The notes beneath the pieces were generated by a model. That model was not told where the DNA came from, did not search any database, and saw only the letters and a program-made list of their open reading frames with translations. A stretch of DNA of 64,000 bases from Zygaena filipendulae. Its lineage: Eukaryota; Arthropoda; Insecta; Lepidoptera; Zygaenidae. Positions within the stretch are counted from its first letter, which is position 1. Every line of letters begins with the position of its first letter. The stretch covers positions 11,884,501 to 11,948,500 of the forward strand of contig OU015659.1 of NCBI GenBank assembly GCA_907165275.2. Reading direction: 5' to 3'. Made by a program: the position numbers and the translations under genes. Positions 1 to 10,634 of this stretch are shown here, piece after piece.

Positions 1-305
1 TTCAGTAGATCCAGAGATTACCTCGTACACGTCACAAACTCACAATTCACATTTTTACAAACTCACATCCCTTACTTCTTTATATGTAATACTGTCCCGC
101 CTGGTTTCACTCGCGATAATTTCGGAGTTCCCGCGGAAATTTCGGATTACAATATAGCCTATGTTACGCAGGGATAATGTAGCTTTCTAATGGTGAAAGA
201 ATTTTTGAAATTGGTTCAGTAGTTTTTGAGTTAAATCGTAACAAACAAACAAAAAATAAAATCTTTCCTCTTTATAATATACGTATTAGTATAGATAGAT
301 AGATT
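1..305 (-). repeat. Helitron-like repeat pieces in lectin intron 1
   Basis: The segment carries the family signature in reverse orientation: a degraded CTAG end near 100, the text TTTCACTCGCGATAATTTCGGAGTTCCC cut into its two halves around 110-135, and the AT-rich tail with the AACAAACAAACAAA run near 240. Bases 1-96 look like the tail of a second, truncated copy. The window opens inside an intron of the lectin gene. Confidence 0.6.
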
Positions 306-408
306 TAGGCAGTTGCGAATCGAGCCTGTGACGTTTCTCATGTCCCATATATCGGTTTAATTTATTTTGTAATCAAATTATGAGTTTATTGTTTTATTTT
401 CGACACAG

Positions 409-522
409 AAGCAAAGGTATTCCGATGCGACTACACATTCTACACTGAAGCCAATGGTTGGTTGAAGTTCCATGAAATACCGGCCAATTGGGAGGAGGCT
501 CGGCTGCGGTGTCACCTCGAAG
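409..522 (+). CDS. Lectin exon: start of CRD1
   Basis: The acceptor is TTTTCGACACAG and the donor is GAAG|GTGATG. It encodes RCDYTFYTEANGW...ARLRCHLE, the first strand and first conserved cysteine of CRD1. The first two bases complete a codon from an upstream exon outside the window. Confidence 0.9.
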
Positions 523-3500
523 GTGATGTGGATAAAGAGTAACATTTTTATTGCAGTCTTTGATTCCATCATCATCATATTAGCTGAAAGATATCCATTG
601 CTGGACATAAGCCTTCTCCAAGGATCACCGCAACGGTCGATCCTGTGCTTTCCGCATCCAATCCAGTCCCGCGACCTTCGCCAAGTCACCGATCCACCTA
701 TTCGACCTTGAAGCGGGCCTGCCCAAGTACCCACCACTCGCCACTCGACTCGAATAATAATAATATTCAAATCAAATCAAATCACTGTGAATGTCGTTAA
801 AGAAGATTTGAGTTGCAATACATTTCTGCTTCCAGGTGCAATTCTAGCGTCCCCTGTAAATGGTACCAAAGAAGCAATGCTAGCAATTTTGTCTGCGGAA
901 AAAATGATACCATCTCGTGGAATACACACCGGCATACATTCATTCTTCACTAAAGGGGATTATGCTTCAATTGAAGGTAGGTATGAATATTATTCGGCTA
1001 GATATTATTTATTGTTATAGACCATAGATTCCCAAAGTGGTCCAGGTGGACCCCCAGGGGTCCACGGGAGCCCGACAGGGGTCTACGCTTGCGTGGAAAA
1101 AAAAATGGGGGTCCACAACTGTTGGATGAAGATGCTTTTTAGACTGACCAATCAAATCAAAATATAAATATAAATTTTTATAACAATATGAATCTGTGTG
1201 ATGGTTTTCGTTGCTCACTTTCTCAGGAGTGCCACTCCGTGCAATACCACACCAATGGGCTATCGGTGAGCCGGACAACTATAAAGACACGGAGAACTGC
1301 ATAGCAATGACGTTAGACGGCAAGCTGGCTGACGTCAACTGCGCTTACACTTTCAGTTACATTTGCTACAAGAAGGACCATCATTTTGTTAAAAACGCTT
1401 GTGGAACTATAGACAGCGGTAATATTCTTTCCTTCACGAAACTCATTTATGTATTTACTAAGTATAGCTGCTCCCCGCGGTTCGCATTAATTTCTGAGTT
1501 TCCGCGGGAATTCCGGTATAAAAGTACCTACTTACTTAACTTTTCTATGCAAATTGCAACAAGCTGTCAATTTCATGATGACCGGTTGAATATTTAACCC
1601 TTTACTGCATAGTGCATTTTGATCTAAATATGATCCAACACTTACTTAGATAATTATTTCCGATTATTCTAAAAGAAATTGCACCTAGTTATTTACGTGA
1701 TAAATCGTAAATGATAAGTACACTTCCATACGAACTAGTAATCACGTCAACTCTGTAGTCTGTGATTGCTTTACCTAACTAATCGCCGCACTCAGAGTTG
1801 ACTTTAATGATTACTTAGTTAAGTATAGATTTTTTAAACAAATCTGCCGCAATCAGACAAGTTTAATAAATTAATGTTAATTGGCATTTAACTAATTAAG
1901 TTAAGTACATCTCATTAAATGCCAATTAACATTAATTTACTGAACGTCTCTGATTGCGGAAGTTTTGTTTTAAAAATTTATACTTAACTAAGTAATCATT
2001 AAAGTCGACTCTGAGTGCGGCCGTAAAACTTCATTTTAAGTTAACCGAACAGGTTTTAAGTACGCGGCGTGGCTGTGATTTGAAAATTAGTGAACAAATT
2101 GTAATTGCTCCAATTTTGTCAGAAAAAACCGTTTCTATATATGGGAAATATTTTAATTCATCGGGAAAACGTGAGATTTCTCTATTTTGGTGTTTTTGAC
2201 TTACGTACATTAAACGATATTTTTATGAATGTAAGTACTAAATTTGTACCAACATGCAGAAATGTAAAATTTCATTATCTGTATTACTACAGAATACAGA
2301 TGCTTCTTTGATAACTGGTACCTATCTAGTATAACTGACAAAAAAAGGGATCTTGCCACTGATTACAATAAAGCCAATCACGCTCCTGGGTAGAAAGTTC
2401 AACTTGCAAAGTAGTTAGAAAAGAATAAACATGGTGCTACAGCATCAATCTCATATAAAAAGTACATACACAATAAAATGAACGCCTACTTGAACATTTG
2501 GGTGTGCTTTTAAATCAGTCGCATTTATGCTTGTTTAAAAATTGTAAAAATCATACATCTGGGACCCTAAAAAAGGACAGAATTTCATATTTTCGGTAAG
2601 TACCTATTTCGGTAAGTAAAATAGTTTTGGAATTATGAGCGGGTGAAACGTGGCTCCAAATGGTTCGTGTAATATTTTACACACGGTGCTGCTCGTCAGT
2701 TCTGTCTGCTTGAACTTGACTCGACACGCTGACCGCGTGTCTAGATACTTAATTGGTTTATTCCTAACAACGTCGTATGACAGAGTTGTAAACTTGGCAT
2801 CTACCTGCAGCATCTACATAGCGTACCTATAACGGAAGATAGATGGTACATAACAAAAAAGGTGTACGAAGCTGTTCCTTGCTCAAAAACTGTAATAGGC
2901 ATGTGCGTATGAATCTTTACACACTCTTGGGATACGATAGGATTCAAAACAGATCTCACAAGTTTTACTAACGCATCACAACTTTATTGTATTTAAATAT
3001 TTGAAATATTTTCTAATTTCTGCGGCCATATTTGAACCAAGGTGGAAAAACCTAAATTTCTTAATATTTATTCATTATTATGAAATTTCCTAAAATATGT
3101 GTCTTATTATTTGTTTCTTTTAAACAACATATATTTTTTTGCTCTATAATTGAAAGCGTAAACAAACTTTATCATTTGAAATACCTACTTAGGATAGACT
3201 ACTAAATGCTTTAGATTGCAGTTGGATAATTCTAATCCATGTTTGATTCATTATGTTTATTTCATTTTAGAGTATACCCTGGACACAAGGACTGACAGCT
3301 GCTACAAGTTCCACAAGGTGCCACGCACGTGGTCGTACGCGTACAAAGCTTGCATGGACGAAGGCGGCTATTTGACCATCATCAATAGCGAGGCCGAAGC
3401 ACAAATCATCAGAGAGATCTTTGCCAAACACCCTACTGCCTCCATACCTGGGAACTACCCTATCAAAAGCTACAAGGATCTTGCTTCTGTGGGCTTCCAT

Positions 3501-4684
3501 GACTGGAATCAACATGCAGTATGGCTGACTATACATGGTATAAAAAAATATTTTATAATGTGTGAAATAAGAATATAATTGTGTGTATATTTTTTGTGTT
3601 AAAGATGATGATGATAATGATTAAAATATAAACCTAATATTATTAATAACCTAATTTAAGCGAATTTCAGTTTGTTTGTTTGTTTGTTATGGTTACACGC
3701 TATAACTACTCAACCAATCATCAAGAATTATTGGCATAGGTACCTACACGTTGTCTGGGGTACTTACAAAAAAGAAAAAAAAAACAACTTTTATTCTGAA
3801 ATTCCCGCAGGAACTCCATCATTAACGCAGGTGAAACCGCGGGGAACAGCTAGTACGTATATAACTATATATTTTTCTTTTATAATATACCAAATTTCAA
3901 CTTGATTATAGACAGAAAAAGGTTTAATTATGGTATCTTCGTTTGTAATGGATAAACTCAAAAATTAAGTATTATGTAAACCGATTTTAAAACTTCTTTC
4001 TTATTTCAGATGTCACAGTATTATTTCTTAGTTACGTCGCGTGGGGCACTTTTTATACCGGAATCGGGATGTTGACTGTCTGTCCGTCCGTCGGTCTGTT
4101 AGAAAAAAAAAAAAACAATAGGCGTGTTTTTTGCTTCTTCAAATAAATGAAAATATACTAAAGCGCATTCAAGTTTAGGGTGGCGGCTCGTGACGTCACT
4201 AACCGTTATAAACCGCCATACAAACTGCACCGGTTAGTGACGTCACGCGAAATTTCAACTCAATGTATCAAAGTTATTTTTTGATTACGTAAAAAAAGAA
4301 AAAAATACGTGTCCAATATTTTTTATTAATCTACAAGACGGAGTAAAAAAAAAATTTTGTCAACTAGCCCATTCCGACGGAAACATTGGAATTACTTATC
4401 ACGCGTATAATATTTTGGACGGTAAAACTAATGAAGATGTCGCTTTTACAGGTCAGAGCCTGGATGAGGCTGGGTACAGCATTTTCTCTGCCAGCGAGCC
4501 CAATAACGGAACGATCGGCGGCGAATACTGTGGTGGAGTGTCCCGAGCTGGTCTCTTGAACGATATACCGTGCCAGGACTCCTTCCCTTTTATATGTGAG
4601 AAGTGTCCAGACAGCTTGGAGGATTGTGTCGATCTCAATTATAACATAAGACGTACAAAACAAAATACGTATACAAATATATAA
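409..4684 (+). CDS. Dual-CRD C-type lectin (immulectin type), 5'-partial
   Basis: This encodes the last 314 residues of a tandem two-domain C-type lectin. Exons are 409-522, 836-976, 1227-1418, 3271-3537 and 4452-4684 (stop TAA), all with GT/AG borders; every intron is phase 1, so the reading frame is unambiguous. CRD1 shows WLKFHEIPANW..ARLRC, then GAILASP, the calcium/sugar site EPD, and the final Cys pair NC...YIC. The linker ACGTIDSEYTLD joins CRD2, which shows SCYKFHKVP..W, WLTIHG, EPNN and the final pair IPC...FIC. In this family such proteins are secreted into haemolymph, bind microbial sugars in a calcium-dependent way and promote prophenoloxidase activation, phagocytosis or encapsulation. 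The signal peptide and first exon must lie upstream of the window. EPN in CRD2 predicts mannose-type binding; EPD in CRD1 is not a textbook specificity motif. Identification to family is secure; the paralogue is not. Confidence 0.93.
565..765 (-). repeat. LINE 3'-end fragment in lectin intron
   Basis: The text starts with an (ATC)n run and continues with GCTGGACATAAGCCTTCTCC and a rather GC-rich body. The same 3' terminus occurs in the opposite orientation at 5325-5430, where it ends in GATGATGATG. This is the common lepidopteran RTE-like LINE tail; class assignment is from memory. Confidence 0.55.
836..976 (+). CDS. Lectin exon: middle of CRD1
   Basis: The acceptor is TGCTTCCAG and the donor is GAAG|GTAGGT. 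It encodes GAILASPVNGTKEAM and GIHTGIHSFFTKGDYASIE, the second-helix and long-loop part of CRD1. Phase 1 at both ends. Confidence 0.9.
1227..1418 (+). CDS. Lectin exon: end of CRD1 and linker
   Basis: The acceptor is TTTCTCAG and the donor is CAGCG|GTAATA. It carries WAIGEPDNY (sugar-site EPD), ENCIAM, DVNC and FSYIC, then the inter-domain linker KNACGTIDS. Confidence 0.92.
1466..1596 (-). repeat. Helitron-like fragment
   Basis: Reverse-orientation 3' part of the Helitron-like family, with GCTCCCCGCGGTT, GAGTTTCCGCGGG and the later ATTTCATGATGACCGGTTGA block. The 5' part is missing. Confidence 0.65.
1784..2023. mobile_element. Foldback MITE, about 240 bp
   Basis: Two arms of about 110 nt pair over nearly their whole length: GCCGCACTCAGAG at the left end matches CTCTGAGTGCGGC at the right, and the arms meet around AATGCCAATTAACATTAA near 1920. 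There is no coding capacity. It lies in the lectin intron. The remaining intron sequence from 2024 to 3270 shows nothing I recognise. Confidence 0.7.
3271..3537 (+). CDS. Lectin exon: first two thirds of CRD2
   Basis: The acceptor is TTTCATTTTAG and the donor is CATG|GTATAA. It encodes EYTLDTRTDSCYKFHKVPRTW, then GGYLTIINSEAEAQIIREIF and WLTIHG. It is the longest exon of the gene. Confidence 0.94.
3667..3853 (+). repeat. Helitron-like copy
   Basis: Forward copy with a GTTTGTTTGTTTGTT run, ACTCAACCAATCATCA, AATTCCCGCAGGAACTCC and the terminal GAAACCGCGGGGAACAGCTAG. It lies in the lectin intron before the last exon. Confidence 0.75.
4065..4373 (+). mobile_element. MITE-A copy
   Basis: One of about eleven copies of a 300-350 bp element. 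It begins GGGATGTTGACT, carries the pair CGTGACGTCACTAACC and AGTGACGTCACGCG around 4190-4250, and ends ..AACTAGCCCATT, the near-inverse of the start. It sits 80 bp before the last lectin exon. Confidence 0.8.
4452..4684 (+). CDS. Lectin terminal exon: end of CRD2
   Basis: The acceptor is CTTTTACAG. It encodes QSLDEAGYSIFSASEPNN (mannose-type EPN), EYCGGVSRAG, LNDIPC and FPFICEKC, then a short polar tail and TAA at 4682-4684. Confidence 0.93.
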
Positions 4685-4800
4685 CAATACCTATATTTAA
4701 GTTGTCGGGAAGGGACAAAGTGTGATATCACTTTTGGATAAATTAATAAGTCTTATTAATTTTTAACGATTGTGTGATATTATATCGTGTATGATTGTAT

Positions 4801-4839
4801 AATAAAAATATATATTGTGGCTCGTGTTGAATTAATAAA
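4801..4839 (+). terminator. Poly(A) signals of the lectin gene
   Basis: AATAAA occurs at 4801-4806 and again at 4834-4839, 117-155 bases after the lectin stop codon, the expected place for 3' cleavage. Beyond this, 4860-5320 holds no gene or repeat that I recognise. Confidence 0.55.
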
Positions 4840-5324
4840 AAACAATTAAGTATTAACAAAAAATAATCTACCTACATCAAAACACAAACTAAACAAAGAA
4901 AAGAACTGAAAAGGAAAAAAATATATAACTGTAGATACACTAATTTTTATTTTTGAGGTTTTATTAAAATTTAGCCCATAATGTGGCTCTTTTTGACGTC
5001 AATAAAGTTACATTAGGAGTTAACTAGGATTATCTATAATAGTAGACAAGACATGATCAGTACCAACTGACGGCACCCGTTCACGAGTATGACGTGCTCG
5101 TAAGCCCCGCCCCACTCAACCATATTAGAGGGAACCGAGCGACCCGACTCACACGCCACCGCCAGCGATACCTACATTTGAGTGAGCATGACATATCAAG
5201 TCACTATCGTGTCAATGAAATTTATTCATAATTTATTAAACATGTAAGGCCGAGTGACGGCGATCACCGATAGAACAGAAAAGTTCTCGAGTGGCGACCA
5301 TGAACCGAAGACGCGGCGTGGCTA

Positions 5325-5430
5325 GGCCCGCTACAAGGCGGACTGATGCGCAGGACCGATCGTTGTGGCCAACCTTGGGGGAGGCCTATGTCCAGCAGTG
5401 AACGTTTTTCGGCCGATATGATGATGATGA
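5325..5430 (+). repeat. LINE 3'-end fragment
   Basis: Contains GGAGGCCTATGTCCAGCAGT and ends in ATGATGATGATG. It matches, in the opposite orientation, the fragment at 565-765. Typical 3' terminus of a lepidopteran RTE-like LINE. Confidence 0.6.
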
Positions 5431-6001
5431 CCAACCTTACCAACCGAACGAATAGAATTCAAAAAGGGGAATTCTTGAAAGTGCTCGGTGGAAACCGCCC
5501 ACGACACCTAGTTGTGAAACCACACCCCACTGTGAAACCACAGAAGACAGTAAAAACGCCTTATCAAAACTTACACACGTATAGCGGCTCGATTTGTAAG
5601 CATGAGCATGTGGAGAAACTGCCCGTGAGGAGAGTGCTCGGAATATGAATTTTCTGTTTGTATAGTTTTTCTTTGCCAAGCTTGTATTGGCAAACAACGT
5701 TAGTAACAGATAATAACATAACTATTTCATGCTATGTCCATCGCATAGATTAGTTTAACGTTTCTTATTCTTAGCACCATCTCTAAGAAACGGTGACGTT
5801 TTGTATATCAATAATAATAGAATTATTAGGCATAGAACCGCATCATGGAGTTTCAAGCGTGATGGAAATGTCTTACTAATAGTACCTAATACTCAGCACA
5901 CATCGATTGATTTCTTGCTTCAATTTCGAACGGAATTTTTAATGAAACTCACGCTTTATACTATGAGTACATGTATTATTATATCTCTATGATTTCAACC
6001 T

Positions 6002-6210
6002 TCACAGCATTACGTACATATACCAAGGTTTATCATACATAATTCTGGGGATCTGGTGATCGGTTTTGACGCGCGCATCGAAGCTTCTCATCTCTGTTCG
6101 CCTGGTCGCCTTTCTCTCGGGATCATGAAGGACGTACTCCCTGACGCCGCAGGGGCAGCAGCAGCCACACTCGCAGAACGGGCAACAAGCTCGGATGGTG
6201 TCCATTGCTC
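6002..6210 (-). CDS. Cys-rich gene exon 4 (terminal)
   Basis: The acceptor reads TTTATTGGCAG on the minus strand. The exon opens with GA, completing a glycine codon, then AMDTIRACCPFCECGCCC and continues to TGA at 6002-6004. It holds the cysteine cluster. Confidence 0.72.
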
Positions 6211-9200
6211 CTGCCAATAAAGAATTCAGACTTCTAACCTAACCTAGCCTATTTTCGTGCCACGCCTTGTCATGACGTAGGCCTTCTCTTGCAGCTTCTC
6301 TCCAGCAGAGGTGACTGCTTCGGGGCAGAGCTCCCTGCAGTGGGCAATCCCACGCTGTCTGCCACTACGGACAGGAATTGGGGGGGGCGGTCTGAAGACC
6401 CTGTGGATCGTCGGGGCGGAGCGGAGCCTGACGGGCGGCGTCTAGGCTCCGTCAGCCACGCTAGGTGGGCAGCGTTGGCTCGTCATCGCCTTGTCATGAC
6501 GTAGTGACGAGCCTTGAGCTGATATATATACTCTATTGTTGTGTGTGTGTCAGAAAATATACACTTGAATGTGTCCCTTCCCCCTCTGCCCGCCGCGCCC
6601 AGCCGCGAGCCCTGCGCCGTACGCACACACCCCGCACATGTGCACACAAGCCGCCCGCCTGTAGTAGTAGTGGGGAGTTAAATCAGTTCACTTGTATGGA
6701 GTGTCACAACTCACAGCCTACTAAGCATGAAACTTACAAGATGTTTTAGTAAGTTTGCCTATTACACATATTATGAAAGTTTCAAAACAAATGTAGCAGT
6801 AATATTAAAGTAATTTTCCCTTAATTTTTCTGCAACATTTCTCACACATTGCTAGGACTTTGCTTGTAAACATTTATATTTTAAGTTACACATTGCCATT
6901 TGAGATTTTCAGCAACATTGTTGCAATTTTTGGGTGCTCAGTGGGCGGTGTAACTTGGGGCTCTTGTTTAGTCCACTCACCGAGCCTCTTCGCTAGTTCC
7001 GAGTATCTGAGGTAGGAGGTGTCGACCGTGACGTCAATGGGCGCTTGGCATATCCTGACCACGTCGGGGGGGCGCGGCGCGTTCCTCTCAGTGACGGTCA
7101 CCCGACGGGTCCGCGTGAGCAGGGGACATGGGCTGTTCGGGAACACTTTCTGAAACGAGAGCACCACACAAACGAAATGTTATTACAAACACTGAACTCG
7201 GGGAAAGCCAGCCTTTTACGGTCAATCATAGAGTTTAAACCCGAAAACGGCAGGTTTTTATCAGGTTTAAACTTTAATCCCGAGCACCGGGGTTGATTGC
7301 CTATCTAAGTATCTATACCTACTTACGCCTAATAAGCATAACGTCTGGAGTACGAAAATTAAAATTCTATTCAGTCCGTTAGTTAGATAATAAAAAAATT
7401 ATAGGCAGCTATATTTTGCTTTCTCAAATTAATGAAAAAATAATTATATGTATAAGTGCAAGGGTAGGTGTGGGCTCGTGACTCGTGACGTCATAACTAC
7501 GTATACCTTCGACTCAAAGTATCGCCGTTACTTTTTGATAACTTAAAAAAAAGAAGAAGTACGTGTTCAATATTGTATATTAACAAAAATTCAACGGGTA
7601 CTGCAATCAGTTTTAAACGAGTTTCAATAGATTTGTCTCTTAATACGCGCGGCTACTTTCAATGTAACTTACCATATTACTGAATGTTCCTTGCGGTTTC
7701 ATTCATGCGTTAATTTTGGAGTTCCCGCGGACATTCCGGGAAAAAAAATAACCTATGTCCTTTTCTGTACGCCTGACAATGTTTATTATGCAAAATTTCA
7801 TGATATCAGTAGAGTAGTGAAGGCGTAAAATCGTATCAAAGAAACAAACTCACATTCGCTTTAATAAAATACCAGCTGTTCCTTACGTTTTCACCCGCGG
7901 TAATTTCGGTGTTCCCGCGGGAATTCCGGAATAAAAAGTACCCTATGTCCTCCTTTGTATACCTGGCAAAGTGTATATCGAATTTCATGATGATCGGTTG
8001 AATAGTTAAGACGTAAAATCGTATTAAAGAAACAAACAAACAAACTCACTTTCGCAAGGATAGTAGGTATGTAAAGAGTAAAGGATTCTTACCGTAGGCC
8101 ACCTTCGGAAACACTCGGCAATGGGCTTTCTCTCAAGAACAAGCTCAGCGGATGTGTTCTGCATGTCGCCTTTCCATTCTCTCCTACGACTTTTACAGAT
8201 TGGGCGACATCTAAACAGTAGGTACGGCAGAAGCTTTCATAACTAAAGAAGTAAGTCTCACGATTGTACTTATTTTATCTTTATGGTATCAAATAAACTT
8301 TTTTCTATTCTATTCTATTCTATTCTATTCAATAAATAAACTACCCACATCAGCACATCCGCACACTATTCACACATACAAAATATACACGTTAAAGTAA
8401 CTGACTTTTTACATTGTTTCAACAGAAAAGAAAAACTAACGAACTGAGTCTAGCTGTGTTGAAATCTGACGTATAGGTAATATTCGGATTTTGGCGGGGC
8501 TTTTTTCCGTGACGGTTTTGCGCGGGAACATGGCAGAGCGCGGGCGCTTCAAAACCAAAAACAAACTAGAGTGTTCATTACGGTCAACGTGGCGTGGGGA
8601 AGACCGACATAGTAATAAATAGAAGAGATAGTGGCAACTCAAACGCACTTCACAAAAGCGAGTCAGCTTTCAGTCAACACAATATAACAAAGATCATACG
8701 TGCAATATAATACCTAGTAACGAAACCAATGACACACACACACACCTACACACACTCACACACAGGTACTCACAGTTACACATACACACCCATACTCAAA
8801 CAGACATACACACGCTAAACTTGTTGGTTTTCTTTTTGTTATATTTTGTTTTTCATAAAAGTTTATAATTTATAATATAATTTATAATTTATTGTAAAAC
8901 TAAATGTAATGTATATCTTGTTTTCTATTCGTTTTTATTAATGATACGGAAGAGTTGGATATCCTGACACAAGTATATATTTATACTTAAAAGGATGTCC
9001 AACAAACCATATAATTATGCAAAACTACTTTTGGTTAAGAAATAAACAATTTTTAATTTTTTTTTTTTTAATCAAAATTAGACAACTATTTTACCGACAA
9101 ACTTGACTTACGATGACTATAATTATATATTCTGCCTTTATTTTCACTTGATTTTTTACACACTTTTCAGAACATCTGTCTAAAGCTTCTAATAGAAATG

Positions 9201-9334
9201 TGAATAATTAAATGATGAAATAATTTCTAAATAATTACTGACATCTAAAGAAAAGGGAAAATAACTCATTGAACTTACTTGCAAAGACCTTCGGTAGTTT
9301 TCGGATCTCTTTTGATTTTAGGCAGTTTGATCAT
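6002..9334 (-). CDS. Unrecognised 183-aa cysteine-rich basic protein, complete
   Basis: Four coding exons on the minus strand join in one frame: 9279-9334, 8093-8210, 6981-7149 and 6002-6210 (552 nt with stop). ATG is at 9332-9334 with an in-frame TGA upstream. Junction phases 2, 0 and 1 all agree, which is strong support because no single exon is long. The product starts MIKLPKIKRDPK and has a CKCRPIC motif at 18-24 followed by KSRRR. A proline- and Arg-rich middle follows, with RTRRVTVTERNAPRPPDVV. A dense cysteine cluster CCPFCECGCCCPCG lies at 123-136 (8 Cys in 14 residues), and the tail ends YDKPWYMYVML. No signal peptide or membrane segment is visible. The clusters could bind metal or form disulphides; that is inference. 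I do not recognise the family. A possible ATTAAA signal lies at 5937-5942 on the minus strand. Confidence 0.72.
6535..6700 (+). repeat. GC-rich dispersed repeat, copy 1
   Basis: A GC-rich block (CCCGCCGCGCCCAGCCGCG and a CGCACACACCCC run), ending near GTAGTAGTAGTGGGGAGTTAAATC, recurs in reverse orientation at 16370-16530. It lies in the last intron of the cysteine-rich gene. Confidence 0.6.
6981..7149 (-). CDS. Cys-rich gene exon 3
   Basis: The acceptor reads CTCTCGTTTCAG and the donor GGCTCG|GTGAGTGG, a near-consensus 5' splice site, so the open frame beyond it is not used. It encodes KVFPNSPCPLLTRTRRVTV, then ICQAPIDVTVDTSYLRYSEL. Confidence 0.72.
7336..7600 (+). mobile_element. MITE-A copy, degraded
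   Basis: Contains AAATTAAAATTCTATTCAG, TCCGTTAGTTAG, one GTGACGTCATAAC palindrome and the CGTGTTCAATATTG block. The second palindrome is lost. Confidence 0.65.
7690..8078 (-). repeat. Two Helitron-like copies in tandem
   Basis: Two reverse copies follow each other: one with GGAGTTCCCGCGGACATTCC near 7718, the next with CAGCTGTTCCTTACG near 7870, GGTGTTCCCGCGGGAATTCC near 7908 and an AAACAAACAAAC end near 8030. Intron of the cysteine-rich gene. Confidence 0.7.
8093..8210 (-). CDS. Cys-rich gene exon 2
   Basis: The acceptor reads CCTACTGTTTAG and the donor CCTACG|GTAAGA. One base completes Lys-19, then CRPICKSRRREWKGDM and ERKPIAECFRRWPT follow; the exon ends in phase 0. A second frame is also open, but only this one fits both neighbouring exons. 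Confidence 0.68.
8268..8335 (+). repeat. LINE 3' end with (TTCTA)n
   Basis: TTATGGTATCAAATAAAC is followed by four to five TTCTA units. The reverse complement of the same end occurs at 11762-11830. This is the tail of a non-LTR retrotransposon. Confidence 0.55.
8725..8815 (+). repeat. (CA)n-rich low-complexity tract
   Basis: An interrupted ACAC repeat runs through the segment. The flanking intron stretches 8340-8725 and 8820-9275 contain no recognised element beyond poly(A/T) tracts. Confidence 0.7.
9279..9334 (-). CDS. Cys-rich gene exon 1 (start)
   Basis: ATG at 9332-9334, in-frame TGA 13 codons upstream, and a consensus donor TTTGCAA|GTAAGT at its end. It encodes MIKLPKIKRDPKTTEGLC plus two bases of Lys-19. 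The transcription start is not evident; it should lie above 9334. Confidence 0.62.
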
Positions 9335-9599
9335 TACGTCGACCGTCGACTTCCCCCGGCCGAGTTTATACGTTCAAGATCATAATACAGAAGTGAATGT
9401 CAAGTTACATCAACTTTGTTGCCGCTCCCCTAATTTTCTCTTTAACATCTGTTTCAGTTAGTTGCGATCTTAGCAAGTACTTTATATTTTTTGGATCTCA
9501 AATGGAAATTATGAAATTATTTGATTGTGATGCATTTTGACTGTCATATTTTCTTTTTTAATAATTATTTAATGACGTTAAAACAAACGAAACTTTCTT

Positions 9600-9870
9600 C
9601 TTCTTCTTTAATAATGGCGTCTATAATTATAATTTGCCAATGACAATGTTTCTTAATAATGAAAATCTCTTCATCTACTTCTTCAATTATGGCGAAACGC
9701 CAATGACAATGTTAGATTGTTCCCCAAGTTAAAACAGGGCTCTCTTGAAAGCCAGTTTCCTGCTCAGGGTCCAAAATAGATGCTGAAAAGTGACTGAAAT
9801 AATGAAGACAAACGTGACACGCGTGTTTTCGGTACGGCTTTCACTCGTCAACAACCCAACAAACGAAACA
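9600..9870 (+). repeat. Dispersed repeat family DD, copy 1
   Basis: AATTATGGCGAAACGCCAAT, GTTAGATTGTTCCCCAAG and the AAAATAGATGCTGAA block recur with the same order at 58930-59190, and a short reverse piece lies at 21090-21135. Class unknown. Confidence 0.55.
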
Positions 9871-10149
9871 TATCTGTGATCATATTATGTCAATTGGATA
9901 ATGTAAAAGTCGACATGTCATCAGAAGTTGTCATTGGCAGAATCACAGTGAACTGTGAATAACATACTCTTTGGGCAGAGTCATCATCAAAATGATGGAG
10001 CTGTTGAGCCACAACCTTTCCTCTTCTATGTGGAATGTGGCAATATCAATATGAATTATCTGTGTTATCTACCATTTCTCTGCTTTTCAAGTAGTTGCAG
10101 AATATCCTCACAAATACAAACTCATTATCCCTACCACAGCTAAAAATAT

Positions 10150-10525
10150 AGTAACTGTGTCTGTTTGACTGTCTGTCTGTTATTTTTTTACGCCTTTACT
10201 GAACCGAACATCATGAAATTTTCCATGTACGTTATCAGGGGTACAGAAAACGACGCAGGGTATTTTTCACCCCGGAATTCCCATGGGAACTCTGAAATTA
10301 ACGCGCATGAAACCGCGAAACATATAGTATCTTTAAATAGTATAAAATGAAGTCGCTTCCACTGCCTGTTCGCGATAAACTCAAAAACTGAACGAATTTT
10401 CATGCGGTTTTCACCAATAGATAGAGTGATTCATGAGAAAGGTTTGTATTTATAGTTTATCCTGGAATTCCTGCGGGAGCTCTGAAATTACCGCGGTTGA
10501 AACCACAGGGGACAGCTAGTTATAC
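10150..10525 (+). repeat. Two Helitron-like copies in tandem
   Basis: The first copy ends near GCATGAAACCGCGAAACA at 10321, without the CTAG end. The second (10330-10521) ends GTTGAAACCACAGGGGACAG then CTAG. Both have CCGGAATTCC or CTGGAATTCC blocks. Confidence 0.7.
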
Positions 10526-10545
10526 ATAAAGATATATTTCTGGTT

Positions 10546-10634
10546 AGAAATATGTACATAAAAGACAACAAAGTTACCCAACTTTGTTTCTTTGTTTCTT
10601 TTCTCTGTTTCAACTTTCTTTTATGTACATATTT
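10546..10634. repeat. Short inverted repeat
   Basis: GAAATATGTACATAAAAGA at 10546 pairs with TCTTTTATGTACATATTTC at 10616, a 19-bp perfect stem with a loop of about 50 nt. It follows a Helitron-like 3' end. From 10640 to 10925 I see nothing else of note. Confidence 0.6.

Noticed and set aside
378..770. Minus-strand 130-codon open frame
   Set aside because: It runs antisense to the lectin CRD1 exon and through a LINE fragment; the plus-strand lectin frame with splice sites explains the openness.
5440..5648. Plus-strand frame with VVKPHPTVKPQKTVKTPYQ
   Set aside because: Has a Pro/Lys-rich protein-like look, but there is no start, no clear acceptor, and it abuts a LINE tail; the opposite strand is also open. 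Not enough to call a gene.
8436..8648. Minus-strand frame with MFPRKTVTEKSPAKI as an upstream exon of the Cys-rich gene
   Set aside because: No donor of the right phase; the exon at 9279-9334 fits the phase-2 junction exactly instead.
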